From contig NZ_BDQM01000016.1 in assembly GCF_002207865.1 (NCBI RefSeq), positions 18,792 to 82,791 of the forward strand: 64,000 nt of DNA. Reading direction: 5' to 3'. The number at the start of each line of letters is the position of its first letter. The first letter of the stretch is position 1. A model generated the notes under the pieces. It saw only the letters and a list, made by a program, of their open reading frames with translations, had not been told where the DNA came from and made no database searches. The translations under genes and the position numbers were made by a program. The DNA is from Colwellia marinimaniae (lineage in GTDB: Bacteria > Pseudomonadota > Gammaproteobacteria > Enterobacterales > Alteromonadaceae). Below, piece after piece: positions 26,602 to 36,539 of this stretch.

Positions 26602-27240
26602 ATGTCTCGTTCAAAAAAATCAAGAAAGCCAGGTAACGCACCGACTGCTAAACCTAAGTTAAGTAAGCAAGAATTATCTAAAGTTGAAAAACGGACTCGT
26701 AAAACTACGGGTAAACCGGCGGGCAATCGCCAAAAAGAAGCTGTGCAAGAAAAAACAAATAGCAATCAGCAAGTGACTAACACAGACTCTCGTTTAGGGA
26801 ATAAAACCCCTATTGCTTTGGGAAAAATTGTCGCCAAAGCAGAAAAAACAAAACAAGTAAAAACACCACAAAAAAGCCAGAAGTCAGCAGGTATCGCTAG
26901 TATTCGTTATGTTGAAAATGTTGAAAATGTTGAAAATGCTGAGAGTGAACTCCCGGTTAACAATGAACTGTCTGCAGAGCAAGAACTTGATGCCATTGAG
27001 CAAGATGAAGCATTGCAAAGTATTTTAGCTAAGCAAGAAGATGATATTGCCTTAACTGAGCAAGAAGTTAATTACTACAATGACATGATGGCGCGTCATC
27101 AAGCTTTATCGACTGAATTAGGTCTTGATGAAGAAGATGATGAAGAAGTTAGCGATGAAGCTAACAACAGTGGTAGTGAAGAAGAGTTATGGGATAAGTT
27201 AGATAACCCTGACTTTTCCGATTTTAAAGAGAAAGAGTAG
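26602..27240 (+). CDS. yihI: Der GTPase-activating protein YihI
   Basis: A 212-residue, highly charged protein. The lysine/arginine-rich N-terminus (SRSKKSRKPGNAPTAKPK) is followed by the signature RLGNKTPIALG. The conserved helical C-terminal domain has ELDAIEQDEALQSILAKQED and a strongly acidic tail. YihI stimulates the GTPase Der and so tunes late 50S ribosome assembly. It is longer than the E. coli protein (169 aa) because of a linker that includes a threefold VEN repeat. The DUF2489 gene begins 5 nt after its stop. Confidence 0.88.
   Translation: MSRSKKSRKPGNAPTAKPKLSKQELSKVEKRTRKTTGKPAGNRQKEAVQEKTNSNQQVTNTDSRLGNKTPIALGKIVAKAEKTKQVKTPQKSQKSAGIASIRYVENVENVENAESELPVNNELSAEQELDAIEQDEALQSILAKQEDDIALTEQEVNYYNDMMARHQALSTELGLDEEDDEEVSDEANNSGSEEELWDKLDNPDFSDFKEKE
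26911..26937 (+). repeat. In-frame 9-bp triplicate in yihI
   Basis: GTTGAAAAT occurs three times in tandem, coding VENVENVEN in the linker of YihI. Copy number may vary between strains without disrupting the frame. Confidence 0.85.
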
Positions 27241-27245
27241 CCTGA

Positions 27246-27734
27246 ATGAGTGATTTTTGGCTTTATGCTTTGTTGCTTGCTGTGATAATAGTCTTGGTTT
27301 TAGCATTTTATGCGGGCAAGCTATTAAAGCAAGTAGCACAGCAAAAGCAGCAACAAGCTCAAGCAAAAATAAAACAGCAACAAGCATTGAATAAACACGA
27401 CAAGAAAGTTTTTGATAGTGTGTTATTAATTACTCGCGCTATGCAGCAAGAGCAATGTGAATTTGATGAAGGCTGCTGGCGCTTATCGGTACTGTTATCA
27501 TCCTTAAAAACAGTGACTGAAGTAACGAGCAAGTTCCCCGGCATTTATACTCTATATGATGAAATTAAAGGCTTTGCCATACGTGATGCACGTAAAGCCT
27601 TAACAAAAAAAGAGCGCATGCGCGAAGACTATCAACGCATGAAGGCTTTAAATGAAATGCATGATAAAGTCGTCGCAGACTTAGATGTGCTGCATCAGTT
27701 CACCTCAGAGCAGCTCACTCGCTTAACTGCTTAG
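27246..27734 (+). CDS. DUF2489 membrane-anchored protein
   Basis: A 162-residue protein with one N-terminal membrane helix, then a glutamine/lysine-rich coiled coil (about residues 28-52). The soluble helical domain contains CEFDEGCWRLSVLLSSL and RKALTKKERMREDYQRMKAL. This is the DUF2489 family, commonly found between yihI and hemN in Vibrio and Alteromonadales. That is exactly the layout here. Function is unknown. It is likely co-transcribed with yihI. Confidence 0.82.
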   Translation: MSDFWLYALLLAVIIVLVLAFYAGKLLKQVAQQKQQQAQAKIKQQQALNKHDKKVFDSVLLITRAMQQEQCEFDEGCWRLSVLLSSLKTVTEVTSKFPGIYTLYDEIKGFAIRDARKALTKKERMREDYQRMKALNEMHDKVVADLDVLHQFTSEQLTRLTA

Positions 27735-27804
27735 TTATCCCCTTTTTATATTTGCCGCCAATAGCGGCAATCTCTCGCTATTGCTCTTCTTATTAAGGCT
27801 ATTA

Positions 27805-27845
27805 TTGCGCTTGATCAATAACCCTATATCTCAACTGGCTATAAT
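27805..27845 (+). promoter_or_regulatory. FNR-like site and -10 element of hemN
   Basis: TTGCGCTTGATCAA (27805-27818) matches the FNR palindrome TTGAT-N4-ATCAA at 8 of 10 positions. A consensus TATAAT at 27840-27845 puts the start near 27852. The site is then centred at about -41, the class II activator position. This fits anaerobic induction of the oxygen-independent enzyme. Confidence 0.6.
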
Positions 27846-27878
27846 GTTTTCGTTAACTAAATAACAGAGTAAGAAAAC

Positions 27879-29249
27879 ATGCAAGTAAGTCAATTTTTAG
27901 ATAATACGCTATTAAATAAATATAACACCAGTGGACCAAGATACACCTCTTACCCCACGGCGTTAGAGTTCCATGATGATTTTAACCATGACGATTTTAT
28001 TGAAGCGATAGCAAATTCACCAAGCCGTGAATTGTCATTGTACGTACATATCCCTTTCTGTCATACACTTTGCTATTACTGTGGTTGTAATAAAGTGGTA
28101 ACTCGCCATCGTGATAAAGCGGATACTTACCTGGAATATTTAGCGCAAGAAATAGCCTTACAAGCGCCATTATTTAAAGACTATAAAGTTAAACAGTTAC
28201 ATTGGGGTGGCGGTACACCAAGTTTTTTAACCCAGCCACAAATAACACAATTGGTCAGCTTGCTTAAAGAAAAGTTCGATTTTTCTGATGATTTAGAAAT
28301 GAGTATTGAAATTGATCCTCGTGAAATCGAAATGGACTTAGCCGATCACTTATATGCTTTAGGTTTTAATCGCTTAAGCTTAGGTGTGCAAGATCTTGAT
28401 TTGAAGGTACAACAAGCCATTAATCGCGTACAGTCAACTGAGTTTATTGGTGACTTTATTAAGCATGCTAAAGCGGTCGGCTTTAAATCTATTAATATCG
28501 ATCTTATTTATGGCTTACCACATCAAACGCTAGTGAATTTTGAAAAAACCTTAGTGAAAGCACATCAATGGCATGTTGATCGTATTTCATTGTTTAGCTA
28601 TGCCCATTTACCCAGTCGTTTTGCTGCGCAGCGTAAATTGCGTGATGAATGGCTACCTAATACGCAAGAAAAATTTGCCTTAATGAAGTTGGCTATTGAG
28701 AAACTCTGTGATTTTGGCTATGACTTTATTGGCATGGATCATTTTGCTAAGCCTAATGACGAGTTATCACTCGCGCAAAATGATGGAACTTTGCATCGTA
28801 ACTTTCAAGGCTATACCACCAAGGGCGGCTGTGATCTATTAGGCTTAGGGGTGTCAGCAATTAGTGCCATTGGTAATAGCTTTAGCCAAAATATTAAAGA
28901 TTTGAACGAATATTACCGAGCGATTACACAACACCAGCATGCACAAATTAAAGGTGTTAGCTTGTCGGAAGATGATATTTTACGCGGCGAAGTTATTGGT
29001 GAATTAATGTGTAACTTGTATCTAGATAAACAGGTGATTAATAAAAAATATAACATTAACTTTGATGAATACTTTGCGGAAGATTTACTGTTATTAAATA
29101 GCTTTATTGATGATGGTTTACTCGAAAATAATAAAGATTTTATCAAAGTCGAGCAAAAAGCCCGTTTACTAATTCGTATTATTTGCATGAGCTTTGATGC
29201 TTATATGAAAAAACATATTAATCAACAGCGCTTCTCGCGGGTAATTTAA
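27879..29249 (+). CDS. hemN: Oxygen-independent coproporphyrinogen III dehydrogenase
   Basis: Radical-SAM enzyme that converts coproporphyrinogen III to protoporphyrinogen IX without oxygen in haem synthesis. The cluster motif is C61-x3-C65-x2-C68, followed by C70 as in true HemN (CHTLCYYCGC). GGGTPSFL and the HemN C-terminal domain are present. The N-terminal NKYNTSGPRYTSYPTA is specific to HemN rather than HemW. Length 456 aa matches E. coli (457). It is preceded by an FNR-like site. Confidence 0.95.
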   Translation: MQVSQFLDNTLLNKYNTSGPRYTSYPTALEFHDDFNHDDFIEAIANSPSRELSLYVHIPFCHTLCYYCGCNKVVTRHRDKADTYLEYLAQEIALQAPLFKDYKVKQLHWGGGTPSFLTQPQITQLVSLLKEKFDFSDDLEMSIEIDPREIEMDLADHLYALGFNRLSLGVQDLDLKVQQAINRVQSTEFIGDFIKHAKAVGFKSINIDLIYGLPHQTLVNFEKTLVKAHQWHVDRISLFSYAHLPSRFAAQRKLRDEWLPNTQEKFALMKLAIEKLCDFGYDFIGMDHFAKPNDELSLAQNDGTLHRNFQGYTTKGGCDLLGLGVSAISAIGNSFSQNIKDLNEYYRAITQHQHAQIKGVSLSEDDILRGEVIGELMCNLYLDKQVINKKYNINFDEYFAEDLLLLNSFIDDGLLENNKDFIKVEQKARLLIRIICMSFDAYMKKHINQQRFSRVI

Positions 29250-29313
29250 TCTACTGGGTATACCTGCATAGACTTTGCGATTTGCTTGTTGAGGCTAACG
29301 TGTTGCAGGTAAT

Positions 29314-29352
29314 TTACTAAAGATACTTACTAAAGATACTTACTAAAGATAC
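29314..29352. repeat. 13-bp tandem repeat, three copies
   Basis: TTACTAAAGATAC is repeated three times without spacing, followed by a degenerate partial copy, in the gap between hemN and rmf. Non-coding. Confidence 0.85.
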
Positions 29353-29368
29353 TTATTGAAGGTAATGA

Positions 29369-29390
29369 CCCCGAATGTTTAAGTTCGGGG
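29369..29390. terminator. Hairpin between convergent hemN and rmf
   Basis: CCCCGAA / TTCGGGG stem with an 8-nt loop lies between the two convergent genes. It lacks a good T run, so termination is plausible but not certain. Confidence 0.4.
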
Positions 29391-29433
29391 CTTAGCACGG
29401 TAATTTTCTGCTTATTTAGGCGGGCAAGTTGAG

Positions 29434-29607
29434 TTAGCGAAATAAGCCCATATTCCTATCGGTAATGGCCTCTCGCCAACCTCCTAACCAGTGCGATTTC
29501 ACCTCAATATTTTGATAAGGGCACTGCTCCTTAGCTTTGCCACCTAAGCCAGCTTGATAGCCATTAGCATGGGCTCTGCCAAATTTATCTCTTTTTTGTC
29601 TTTTCAT
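29434..29607 (-). CDS. rmf: Ribosome modulation factor
   Basis: A 57-residue basic protein that converts 70S ribosomes to inactive 100S dimers in stationary phase. It starts MKRQKRDKFGRAHANGYQAG and contains KEQCPYQ and SHWLGGWREA, all strongly conserved RMF positions. ATG at 29607 is chosen since GAGG stands 8 nt upstream. An earlier in-frame GTG (29616) overlaps that site. It is convergent with hemN and monocistronic. In E. coli rmf responds to ppGpp; no site for that can be read here. Confidence 0.93.
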   Translation of the reverse strand: MKRQKRDKFGRAHANGYQAGLGGKAKEQCPYQNIEVKSHWLGGWREAITDRNMGLFR

Positions 29608-30043
29608 CCACAACACCTCGTAATTATCTTATAAATTTATTGATAACAAATTTAGAAACCTAATTAGCTAAAGGTTTCTAAATACTACAGAGTGGTCGAT
29701 TTACTAACTTTGCCTTATATTTCGCATAAATTTTATTTAATCGACAGTTTATTTAAGAGGATTTTGGCAAGTGATGCAAGCGGAAAAAGCTAAATTACCA
29801 GCCTGAAAAAAAGACCGAAAGAGAAAGTTCTAATAGCTACTTTGCTACCTTAAAAGATTGTTTGTTAAAACAACTGCTTAACAAATTGTCATGAGAATCG
29901 ATATTACTTGAGATATTAAGCAGCCTGTTTTTTAGACAAAATTACTCTAAAGAAAATAGCATGGCAGGCTTTAATATTGAACAGTCTGATAGCAGGTTAA
30001 TTGCTGAGGGACTTAGCTCACTTTGGCAAGGTTTAATTAAGCA
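29608..30043. other. 436-bp gap with possible gene remnants
   Basis: The AT-rich upstream region of rmf occupies the first part. On the plus strand two adjacent open stretches in different frames end with LKDCLLKQLLNKLS and then with MAGFNIEQSDSRLIAEGLSSLWQGLIKH (ATG at 29960, TAA before 30047). They may be pieces of a frameshifted small gene, or the second may be a 28-residue peptide. I recognise neither. Confidence 0.25.
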
Positions 30044-30289
30044 TTAACTTTTTAATAAAGGTTGCAGCATAGCTTCTAGCCCGTTGAGCTTTACTTCATA
30101 CATTAAAGCTAACTGTTGCCCTAATTTACCTTCGGGAAAACCCTTGCCATGGAACCAAACCAAATAAGGCTCCGGCAGTTGTAACAGCTTTCTGCCAGCA
30201 TATTTTCCAAAGGGCATGGTTTGATTAATGGCATCAATCAGTGCTTGTTGGTCGTTTAGCAAAATACTTCCTTCTCTGGCGCGTGTCAT
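30044..30289 (-). CDS. DUF3820 family protein (YpeB-like)
   Basis: An 81-residue protein with the DUF3820 core MPFGKYAGRKLLQLPEPYLVWFHGKGFPEGKLGQQLALM. Family members are small and uncharacterised; some are annotated as quorum-sensing-regulated virulence factors on thin evidence. The N-terminus is uncertain. A TTG at 30262 has a GGAAG site a few bases upstream and would give a 72-residue protein nearer the family length, while the ATG at 30289 lacks a clear site. It is divergent from the next gene. Confidence 0.82.
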   Translation of the reverse strand: MTRAREGSILLNDQQALIDAINQTMPFGKYAGRKLLQLPEPYLVWFHGKGFPEGKLGQQLALMYEVKLNGLEAMLQPLLKS

Positions 30290-30385
30290 ATTAGTGACAT
30301 ATCTAAGTCACAAAAGCTTCATCGGCGCTCATTATACTGCTCCTATCTTAAAAGGTAACCGCGTTAATAAAATTAGGGAGGACAG

Positions 30386-31498
30386 ATGTCAATTATTAGA
30401 AAGCGAAGTGCTGCTCACAAAGCGTACTTACCAGGTAATGTGCGTGATAATCAATATATTTTAGCTGAGTTTAGTTTGACCGATGAGTTAATACAGCAGT
30501 TTTCAGGAAAATACAGCGAGTTAAAACCACAGCCATACTCTGATTGTTATCAGCAATTATCGGCATTGTTTTTTGAATTGACCGATGAAATAGAGCTCGA
30601 TAATTGTCAATTTATTGCCAACGATAAATTAGCGCGTGTTCGTTATAGCCAGGAATTACATCAATGGCAAACCAATCAGCAAATTATATTTTATTACAAT
30701 CCCGAAAGTCACCACCTGAAAAAGTCATTCTTTGATGGTAGTAAAAGAGCAAAGAAAGTTTGCTTACTTTTTTTGGCTACGGGCAATGACATTCGAGTTA
30801 ATGCCGCCAAATTCCATAGCCGAGTGAGTCAAGTGGTACAAAAATTCTGCGAAAAGATTCAGCTAGATAAAAGTGACATGCGTCTTAGAGATCATCAGCA
30901 CCTTACCTATGATTTATTTGCTAAAAATAAGGGCTGTACCACAACACAAGTACATAAATTACGTGAAATTAAAAAACGTTATGCCAGTCAAGGTGTACAA
31001 TTACCCGCTTACCACAGTGCCATGAGTTATGCCGTGGTCACCTTAAATATAACTAATAAACTATTGCAGCAGGTAGAAATTGATAGCAACTCACAAGATC
31101 CTTACAACCCTTTGTACACTTATTTAACTGACGTCTTTACTATGGCGGCAAAGCGCTATAACTTGAATAATGGTGCTATGATTGCTAATGGTTTAGTGCC
31201 AATTATTAGGTATAGTATTCATGAGATCGTTTCCCGTGTTGGCGAGTTACAAATGTTGGGCTACAACCCAGAGCAAAGCCCTTGTGGCATTATTAGTAAG
31301 TGGAATGCCAGGGAATTAACTGATAGCGTGCAATTCGTTTTTGTCGCGACCCCTGAGAATAATAGTGACTATGGTTTTGGTCGTTTTTTAAATCAAATCG
31401 AACAAGCGATGAAATTGATGGCGGTAGAGCTGGAAATAGAGCCGAGTAAAGACGAGTTGATGGTCAGATTTCATCAACATCTGGCTTATAATTTTTAA
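30386..31498 (+). CDS. Uncharacterised protein, DUF3083-like
   Basis: A 370-residue soluble protein without signal peptide or membrane segments. It has conserved-looking blocks RKRSAAHKAYLPGNVRDNQYILAE, YNPESHHLKKSFFDGSKRAKK and NGLVPIIRYSIHEI. From memory it resembles the DUF3083 family restricted to gammaproteobacteria, but I could not verify this. A GGGAGGA ribosome site precedes the ATG. It is monocistronic, divergent from the DUF3820 gene. Function unknown. Confidence 0.6.
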   Translation: MSIIRKRSAAHKAYLPGNVRDNQYILAEFSLTDELIQQFSGKYSELKPQPYSDCYQQLSALFFELTDEIELDNCQFIANDKLARVRYSQELHQWQTNQQIIFYYNPESHHLKKSFFDGSKRAKKVCLLFLATGNDIRVNAAKFHSRVSQVVQKFCEKIQLDKSDMRLRDHQHLTYDLFAKNKGCTTTQVHKLREIKKRYASQGVQLPAYHSAMSYAVVTLNITNKLLQQVEIDSNSQDPYNPLYTYLTDVFTMAAKRYNLNNGAMIANGLVPIIRYSIHEIVSRVGELQMLGYNPEQSPCGIISKWNARELTDSVQFVFVATPENNSDYGFGRFLNQIEQAMKLMAVELEIEPSKDELMVRFHQHLAYNF

Positions 31499-31669
31499 TG
31501 GAGTTATTTAAGCTGATGGTGGCGATAATAAATTGAACGGCCGAAGTCATTGCATTGTTATCATCACGCGGCGCAATAATAGCCTGAATCTGTTTGGTTA
31601 TTGTTAAAACGTGTGGCATCTGCTTTTATTCGGTAACAAATAGGTTAAATAAGTATAATAATACTCTTA

Positions 31670-31823
31670 GGGTCTGTTGAAATTTTGACATAACTTTTAC
31701 AGCACTTTGTTTGCTATGTAGACAAGGCAGAGCTCGTGCAGTGTCGCTCTGCTACGAAACTAGCGCCGCGATTAAAACCGCTTTATATTAGATAAATTTT
31801 AACCCTAAAAGATCAACAGAGCC
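31670..31823. repeat. Possible 154-bp MITE-like repeat
   Basis: The ends GGGTCTGTTGA (31670-31680) and TCAACAGAGCC (31813-31823) are inverted repeats with one mismatch. An internal GCAGAGC / GCTCTGC stem is present. There is no coding frame, and no clear target duplication was found. It sits in the 377-bp gap before msrA; the rest of that gap shows nothing notable. Confidence 0.45.
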
Positions 31824-31875
31824 GAGTAAAATAACCATGAGTTCTTAGCTTTTTGTAATAAGAAGACTGAGGTAA

Positions 31876-32463
31876 ATGATAAAATTAATGAATAAGGTAC
31901 CAGGTAAAATGACCGAGCAAGTTAACGAAAAAACGATACAAACGACTACTCTGGCTGGAGGTTGTTTTTGGTGTATTGAAAGTGCTTTTAACTGTGTTAA
32001 GGGTATTATTAGCGCAACATCTGGTTATATGGGTGGTGAGAGTATAGATCCAACGTATAAAGAGATTTGTACGGGCAATAGCGGCCATGCTGAAGTAGTA
32101 CAGCTGCAGTTTGATAGCCAGATAATTAGTTATGGTGAAATACTGGAAATATTTTTCAGCTTACACAATCCAACACAGCTAAATCGTCAAGGCAATGATA
32201 TTGGTAGCCAGTACCGCTCTGAAATATTTACCCATGATGCACAACAAGAAAAAGTTGCCTTAGCTATGCTGGCGCAGATCACGGCAGAGCAATTATTTGA
32301 TGATCCTATCGTAACGCAAGTTAGCCCTGCAGTTACTTTCTATTGTGGTGAAGATTATCATCAAGAATACTTTAAAAATAATCCTGAAAATCAGTACTGC
32401 CAAGCAGTAGTATCACCTAAATTAGCCAAGTTTAGAAAAACCTTCGTGGCTAAATTGAAATAA
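31876..32463 (+). CDS. msrA: Peptide-methionine (S)-S-oxide reductase MsrA
   Basis: Repairs oxidised methionine residues using a catalytic cysteine. C30 lies in GGCFWC, followed by GYMGGE, YKEICTGNSGHAEVVQ and GSQYRSEI, the standard MsrA core. Downstream cysteines (C177 region, ENQYCQA) could resolve the sulfenic acid. The start is ambiguous: ATG at 31876 has a very close GAGG, while ATG at 31909 (MTEQVN) has AGG 4 nt upstream and would give 184 residues. It is not fused to MsrB. Confidence 0.92.
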   Translation: MIKLMNKVPGKMTEQVNEKTIQTTTLAGGCFWCIESAFNCVKGIISATSGYMGGESIDPTYKEICTGNSGHAEVVQLQFDSQIISYGEILEIFFSLHNPTQLNRQGNDIGSQYRSEIFTHDAQQEKVALAMLAQITAEQLFDDPIVTQVSPAVTFYCGEDYHQEYFKNNPENQYCQAVVSPKLAKFRKTFVAKLK

Positions 32464-32558
32464 GCGATAACGTTTTCTGCGTAATATTTTCTACCTTAAC
32501 TGATGTTCTGCACTATATTTAACCTAGGTGTTGGCTGTTTTTTTTCGGTGGTGCTGCT

Positions 32559-34745
32559 ATGCATAAGAAAAAACTTATTTTCTCTATTCTCACGCTATTA
32601 GCTGTTCTAGTCTGGTTATATCCGGCAGAGCAGCCTTATAAATATCGACAAGTTAAACGCATAGCGGTAGCAGAAGAAAATTATTTACTGCCAATTTTTC
32701 CGCATATTAGTCAAGTTAGTCGGCCAAAAGAAGCCTTTCATTTTCCTATTAAGTTAGGGGACGTTGGCCCCAGTAATTCTTTATATTCAGGGCCTAAGCA
32801 ATATCCTTTTTATTGTATGACCATAGATTCACAGCTAGAGCAGCCTTTGGTTGATAACCAAGAAGGTTTTGGTGTGCCTGTCTATGATAATCTCGCCCAG
32901 CGCAGTAAAATTATTGGTTATTCAAAAGATTGCTTAGTGGCAAGTCATTTACAGTTTTATTATTTAACTCTAGATAATAACTTGGTTAAGCTGCCTATTG
33001 AGCAGTTTTCCCAATTAGCGTCTTTAAGAGATGCGCAGTTGCCTTTGCAATTGTTTCGAGCCGAGCAAGGCAGTATTAACCGCTTTATTTATACTATTGC
33101 TATGGCAATAACGCCGGAAGAGCTTGGCACACGTTCGATGAGCTCATTATGGAATAAAAAATTAATATATCAGTTTAATGGTGGCTCGGGCATAGGTTTT
33201 CGCCAAGGTCGACAAAAAGCAATCAGAACGATTACTCGTCGTTTAAGCGAAGTGCAGCAAGGTTATGCGATCATAAGTTCCAGCGGTAATCGTACTAGTT
33301 ATACCTATAACATGTTATTGGCCGAAGATACCGCTCGTAGGGTTAAGCTGCATTTTGTCAGTCTATTTGGTGAGCCTTTGTACACGGTTGGTATTGGCGG
33401 CTCAGGTGGTGGCTTGGCGCAATATCTTATCGGACAAAATAGTCATGGTATTCTTGATGGCTTAATTCCGCAGTATTCATATCCTGATATGGTCAGCCAA
33501 ACTATATATACCTTAGATTGTGATTTGTTTAATAATTATTTTACCTTTAGAGCCAAGGATAATAGCCGTTGGCAGCAATGGGATCAGCGACAACTACTTG
33601 AAGGCATGAATAGCTTACAAGACTTTCCGCAAAAAATAGCCTTTTTACAACCAGTAGCGCAATTAATGGCGGGTATGGTACCGAGTTTCCCCCAAGGTAA
33701 TAGTGAATGTATCAATGGTTACTTTGGCTTATCCACCTTTATCCACAACCCAAGACAAGGCTTCTTGCGACATTTTTATAGCGATGAAGTGGTAAAACAA
33801 ACCAATTGGAATTATTGGGAAGATATGGCTTGGCTTTTCAGTCGTGATCAACATGGCTTAGTGGAAAGTACTTGGGATAATGACGGGGTGCAATATGGTT
33901 TACATGCCTTAAAACAAAAACAGATCACTTTAGCTGAATTTGTCCATCTCAATAAAAACATAGGCAGTTGGAAAGAGCAGTACAAAATGAAGGCTGAAAA
34001 TATTATCACGCCGTTTGGCCGGAAAATGCCTTTTTGGTTGTCTTTATGGGGCAGTGACAATATAACTCAAGTCATTGATAACCAAATGGCGCCACGGCGT
34101 AGTGCTTCACTCAACGCTATTGAGGCGGCTTATCGAGGAGGACAGGTTTTTATTGGTAAGCTGGACTTGCCTATCATTGATGTTCGTCATTACTTAGAAG
34201 AAAAACTCGATATGCATCATATGTCGGCATCTTTTAGTACTCGTTTACGTTTACAACAAGCCAATGGCCATTTTGATAACCAAGTTATTTGGGTGGCAAA
34301 GCGCGACTTTGATCCAACCAAGAACGCTTTTGTTTTGATGGATTTATGGCTACTAAAACGCAAACAGTTTCCTGAGCTCAATGCCGCGCAAAGCAAGCCA
34401 GTACAATTACAAGATACTTGTTTTGATGATAAGGGCGAGGTAATAGCGCAAGGCAAGGGGGTTTGGCAAGGAAAATGGAATCAAGTTGGCTATGAAAAAA
34501 AATCGTTAAATCGAGGCGCATGTGCAGAGCATTATGCTATTTTTTCCAATAGCCGTATTCAAGCAGAAGGTCCATGGCAGGGGAGCGTGTTTAAATGTTA
34601 TAAAATTCCACTTGCGCAGGCCATTAAACAAGGTATGTATGGCTCTATTGACTTAACTAAACACCTCAAGGATATGCAGGTTATTTTTGCTAGCGGGGTG
34701 TGTGACTATAGCCAGGGCGATGCCGGTAGGCCTAAAGATATTTAG
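32559..34745 (+). CDS. Exported DUF6351-like protein, possible alpha/beta hydrolase
   Basis: A 728-residue protein with an N-terminal signal or anchor helix (KKKLIFSILTLLAVLVWLYP). The mature part contains YPFYCMTIDSQLEQPLVDNQEGFGVPVYD and then GIGGSGGGLAQYLIGQNSHGILDGLIPQYSYPD. S282 sits in a nucleophile-elbow-like GGSGGG. The layout resembles DUF6351 proteins from memory, so a secreted hydrolase is likely, but the substrate is unknown and the family name is uncertain. It follows msrA by about 95 nt on the same strand. Confidence 0.6.
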   Translation: MHKKKLIFSILTLLAVLVWLYPAEQPYKYRQVKRIAVAEENYLLPIFPHISQVSRPKEAFHFPIKLGDVGPSNSLYSGPKQYPFYCMTIDSQLEQPLVDNQEGFGVPVYDNLAQRSKIIGYSKDCLVASHLQFYYLTLDNNLVKLPIEQFSQLASLRDAQLPLQLFRAEQGSINRFIYTIAMAITPEELGTRSMSSLWNKKLIYQFNGGSGIGFRQGRQKAIRTITRRLSEVQQGYAIISSSGNRTSYTYNMLLAEDTARRVKLHFVSLFGEPLYTVGIGGSGGGLAQYLIGQNSHGILDGLIPQYSYPDMVSQTIYTLDCDLFNNYFTFRAKDNSRWQQWDQRQLLEGMNSLQDFPQKIAFLQPVAQLMAGMVPSFPQGNSECINGYFGLSTFIHNPRQGFLRHFYSDEVVKQTNWNYWEDMAWLFSRDQHGLVESTWDNDGVQYGLHALKQKQITLAEFVHLNKNIGSWKEQYKMKAENIITPFGRKMPFWLSLWGSDNITQVIDNQMAPRRSASLNAIEAAYRGGQVFIGKLDLPIIDVRHYLEEKLDMHHMSASFSTRLRLQQANGHFDNQVIWVAKRDFDPTKNAFVLMDLWLLKRKQFPELNAAQSKPVQLQDTCFDDKGEVIAQGKGVWQGKWNQVGYEKKSLNRGACAEHYAIFSNSRIQAEGPWQGSVFKCYKIPLAQAIKQGMYGSIDLTKHLKDMQVIFASGVCDYSQGDAGRPKDI

Positions 34746-34912
34746 GGGCGGTTAAATTTTGATTCGTTTAATACTGCTATCTGAAATGTTTGATTTATTA
34801 GATGATTACCTAAAGGGCAACAGCGCAAACTTAGCTAATATATTTTTGCCAGTGGTTTGTTATTGTGGATAGCCATTTTTTTTTGAATTTATATTTAAGA
34901 ACGTTTTCATAC

Positions 34913-34951
34913 AAAAAAAGCGGTCAGCATAAGATGCTTAGCGCTTTTTTA
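34913..34951. terminator. Bidirectional terminator between the DUF6351-like gene and nadC
   Basis: An A-run plus GCG arm and a CGC plus T-run arm enclose an inner AGCAT / ATGCT stem. T-runs occur at the 3' side on both strands, so it can serve both convergent genes. Confidence 0.75.
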
Positions 34952-34973
34952 TTATTCGAGTATAGACTTGCTG

Positions 34974-36420
<1,447 letters not shown>

Positions 36421-36539
36421 ACTAAGCAGCTCTTGATAAGGTTAGCTGTATTGTATGTTGTCTTAAGTAAGCAATAAAGCCCAAAATGTAACCTTAACCA
36501 AGTGCCGAAAAGTAATACCACTAAAATAATGAGCAATCC

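Noticed and set aside
30228..30464. Plus-strand frame overlapping the DUF3820 gene and the start of the next gene
   Set aside because: It overlaps two supported genes and has no recognisable motif.
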